Shown: piece after piece, positions 62,400 to 64,000 of the stretch | Position numbering within the stretch: the first letter of the stretch is position 1 | Layout: every line of letters begins with the position of its first letter | Assembly (NCBI GenBank): GCA_030605795.1 | Contig: JAUWHR010000037.1 | Coordinates: 1-64,000 of the forward strand | DNA: 64,000 bases | From: Anaerolineae bacterium | GTDB lineage: Bacteria > Chloroflexota > Anaerolineae > Anaerolineales > E44-bin32 | Direction of reading: 5' to 3' | Program-made: the position numbers and the translations under genes | Notes under the pieces: model-generated | Told to the model about the DNA's origin: nothing | Databases searched by the model: none | What the model saw: only the letters and a program-made list of their open reading frames with translations

Positions 62400-64000
62400 T
62401 TGCCAATCGACTCTTCAACCCTTACCTCCATCGCTCGTTTCTTCAGACCTGACCCATATCGTGACATCTTCCGTGTTCTAGCTGATTCACTCGATGATGC
62501 AGTTCTCGTCATTTCGAGTGATGCATCTCAGATCTTAACCTGTAACCATGCATTCCTTCTTCTCTCTGGTTATGCACGCGCTGAAATTGAGAAGCTTACT
62601 TTCGCTGATCTACTAACCGAGGAAGAAGAAGGAAAACAAGCCTTGAGTCAACTCCTTCAGTGCTCTAAGACCCCGGATTGCATAATAGAAGAAGTACCCA
62701 TCCGAACACGAACTAGAGAGATTATCCCAATCGATCTCCACGTCCGACCAGTAGGACTTGTCTCTTCTGCATTGCTCCTCATTGGTCGTCCTGTTAGTGC
62801 TCGAATCCAGGTAGAGGACCAACGTCGCGCGCAGCAAGACCGTCTCGACACCTTAGCCCAAATCTCGACCCTAATCCTCGACGAAATGGTTGCTGCCCTC
62901 CCCACTGCCCTCGACCTCGCTAAACGGCTGCTTTGCGCCTCATCGATTGGTCTCTATCGAGTGTCTGCAACGACAACAGATTACATCCTGGACGGCTCAT
63001 TACCCCCCGAATTTCCCCAAACACTCCCCACCTCTGATTTGATCTCTTTTCATCAAACAAACTTGTGGTCACTTGGACAACGCCCTGAACTTACGCTGCA
63101 TAAGTCTGCCCGCGCCGCTGGTTTTGGCGCGCTTCAGACTTTTCTCATAGGTGACCCTACAGCTTGGGCAGGTCTTCTAGTCGTCGGCTGGCAGAAACAG
63201 GTTGCCACCCCGGATTATTCCAAGTCACTTATCCCGGTAATTGCTAATCTTTGTCATGTAGCTATCACACTCAGCTTACAACGAGCTTCGGTTGCAGAAG
63301 CCGAGAAATCTCTTGAGCAACTTCGAGCCGAAGTAAACGACCAATTCGCAGCCGTACCTGATATACTCCTCTCGCTTGACGGCGACCTTAATGTAATCCA
63401 GGCCAACCCAGCCATATCCAGAATGCTTGGCTACCAGCCAGAAGAGGTAGTTGGCTTACCAATACAGGATGTGCTTGTTAGCCCTGAGGATGTTCGTCCA
63501 ATCTTGCTCGACGCGTTAGACCATAAGCGGGTGGCAGAGCTGATGCGTGTCGTTTTACATCGCCGTGATGGGACCCCTCTCCCCGTACACCTGCTCGCTA
63601 CACCCTTATCAGATCAGGCTCGATCTCGTTTGCTAGTCATCTTGAAGGATCAATCCGCGCAACAGAAGATTGAAGATCAAACGGAAACACTTACTCAACG
63701 TGCATTACTAGGTGAGGTCACAGCTACATTCGCTCATGAAGTCCGCAACCCGATCAATAACATCAGTACCGGGGTCCAATTGGTCGCGTCTCGCCTAGGT
63801 AAGGACCACCCGCTCCATTCATCTCTCGAGCGGGTGCACAAGGAATGCAACCGTCTGGACCAACTTATGAGCGATGTCCTAGTCTTCGCCCGACCCCTCA
63901 AACTCAAAATAGAGCCCCTCAACCTAACTGAATTTTTGGAACTAATCCTCTCCCGCTGGACTCCCCATCTCAAACAAGTAGGCATTCGCTGTCATAAATC
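62400..64000 (+). CDS. PAS-domain sensor histidine kinase, NtrB-like (3' end missing)
   Basis: A continuous open frame begins at TTG 62400, nine bases after the rpoN stop, and runs past the window edge (about 533 residues seen). It has an N-terminal PAS-like domain (DAVLVISSDASQILTCNHAF), a GAF-like middle region, a second PAS domain (ILLSLDGDLNVIQANPAISRMLG) and HisKA with the phospho-acceptor in ATFAHEVRNPINNI (about residue 445). The H-E-V-R-N-P-I pattern is typical of NtrB-type kinases that drive sigma-54 activators. The start codon is uncertain because no strong ribosome site is seen. Its partner activator would lie downstream. Confidence 0.85.
   Translation, partial: MPIDSSTLTSIARFFRPDPYRDIFRVLADSLDDAVLVISSDASQILTCNHAFLLLSGYARAEIEKLTFADLLTEEEEGKQALSQLLQCSKTPDCIIEEVPIRTRTREIIPIDLHVRPVGLVSSALLLIGRPVSARIQVEDQRRAQQDRLDTLAQISTLILDEMVAALPTALDLAKRLLCASSIGLYRVSATTTDYILDGSLPPEFPQTLPTSDLISFHQTNLWSLGQRPELTLHKSARAAGFGALQTFLIGDPTAWAGLLVVGWQKQVATPDYSKSLIPVIANLCHVAITLSLQRASVAEAEKSLEQLRAEVNDQFAAVPDILLSLDGDLNVIQANPAISRMLGYQPEEVVGLPIQDVLVSPEDVRPILLDALDHKRVAELMRVVLHRRDGTPLPVHLLATPLSDQARSRLLVILKDQSAQQKIEDQTETLTQRALLGEVTATFAHEVRNPINNISTGVQLVASRLGKDHPLHSSLERVHKECNRLDQLMSDVLVFARPLKLKIEPLNLTEFLELILSRWTPHLKQVGIRCHK

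Noticed and set aside
1..64000. CRISPR array or rRNA operon
   Set aside because: No regularly spaced identical repeats with unique spacers and no rRNA-like sequence were seen; the tandem repeats found are coding or intergenic interspersed types.

Overview
The window looks like a chromosomal segment of a Chloroflexota bacterium, most likely an Anaerolineae-type lineage. This is inferred from gene content, not from a marker phylogeny. The clues are Thr/Pro-rich linkers joining extracellular domains to membrane anchors, a six-repeat DUF5671-type membrane protein, a lamin-tail lipoprotein, multi-GAF kinases, UPF0158 and DUF3800 proteins, and an anaerobic-type glpABC operon. GC content is moderate, and several gaps are AT-rich. 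No rRNA or CRISPR array was seen.

Layout. 0-2 kb: end of a surface protein with Ig-like repeats, then a small membrane protein. 2.4-8 kb: an AT-rich accessory island, all on the minus strand. It holds a zinc-hook ABC/AAA ATPase (RloC/AAA_13-like), a GIY-YIG-like gene and a membrane/zinc-ribbon gene each broken by one in-frame TAG, a small membrane protein, and a tyrosine integrase abutting tRNA-His. 8-10.7 kb: DUF5671 membrane protein and an anchored exported protein. 10.7-17.2 kb: unrelated minus-strand genes (GNAT, metallo-beta-lactamase fold, nucleotidyltransferase, diguanylate cyclase, UPF0158, lamin-tail lipoprotein, DUF3800) whose gaps carry attC-like sites, so the region resembles an integron cassette array without an integrase. 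17.7-19.8 kb: a 6S-RNA-like gene, hisS, and a miniature histidine-ammonia-lyase-like gene lacking its catalytic middle. 20-26.7 kb: a three-gene complex-I/Hyf-like antiporter module, a coiled-coil protein and selB. 26.7-34 kb: glpK-glpA-glpB-glpC-amidohydrolase. 34-43.6 kb: fmt, recJ, a glycosyltransferase, an AAA+ ATPase, a glycerophosphodiesterase, a decayed CoA-transferase subunit and a membrane-anchored GH3 glycosidase. 43.6-48.8 kb: Ser/Thr kinase and FHA regulator, tmRNA, smpB, a C-terminal processing protease and a 2-hydroxyacid dehydrogenase. 48.9-57 kb: multi-GAF histidine kinase, HD-GYP response regulator, a XerC-like recombinase, a ParA-like ATPase and exported proteins. 57-64 kb: degV, hflX, trmFO, rpoN and the start of an NtrB-like kinase.

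How the genes fit together. The glp operon would phosphorylate glycerol, oxidise it to dihydroxyacetone phosphate and pass electrons to the quinone pool; the glycerophosphodiesterase could feed it. tmRNA and SmpB form the trans-translation rescue pair. The diguanylate cyclase and the HD-GYP regulator are opposing arms of c-di-GMP signalling. Sigma-54 next to a PAS histidine kinase suggests an NtrBC-type circuit that continues past the window.

The observations most worth following are the attC-like sites between the cargo genes at 10.7-17.2 kb, the pair of amber-interrupted genes in the integrase island, the miniature lyase, a 72-73 bp AT-rich inverted-repeat element present at 45.9 and 59.5 kb (with a fragment at 40.8 kb), and the orphan antiporter module that appears to lack the usual pump lysines.
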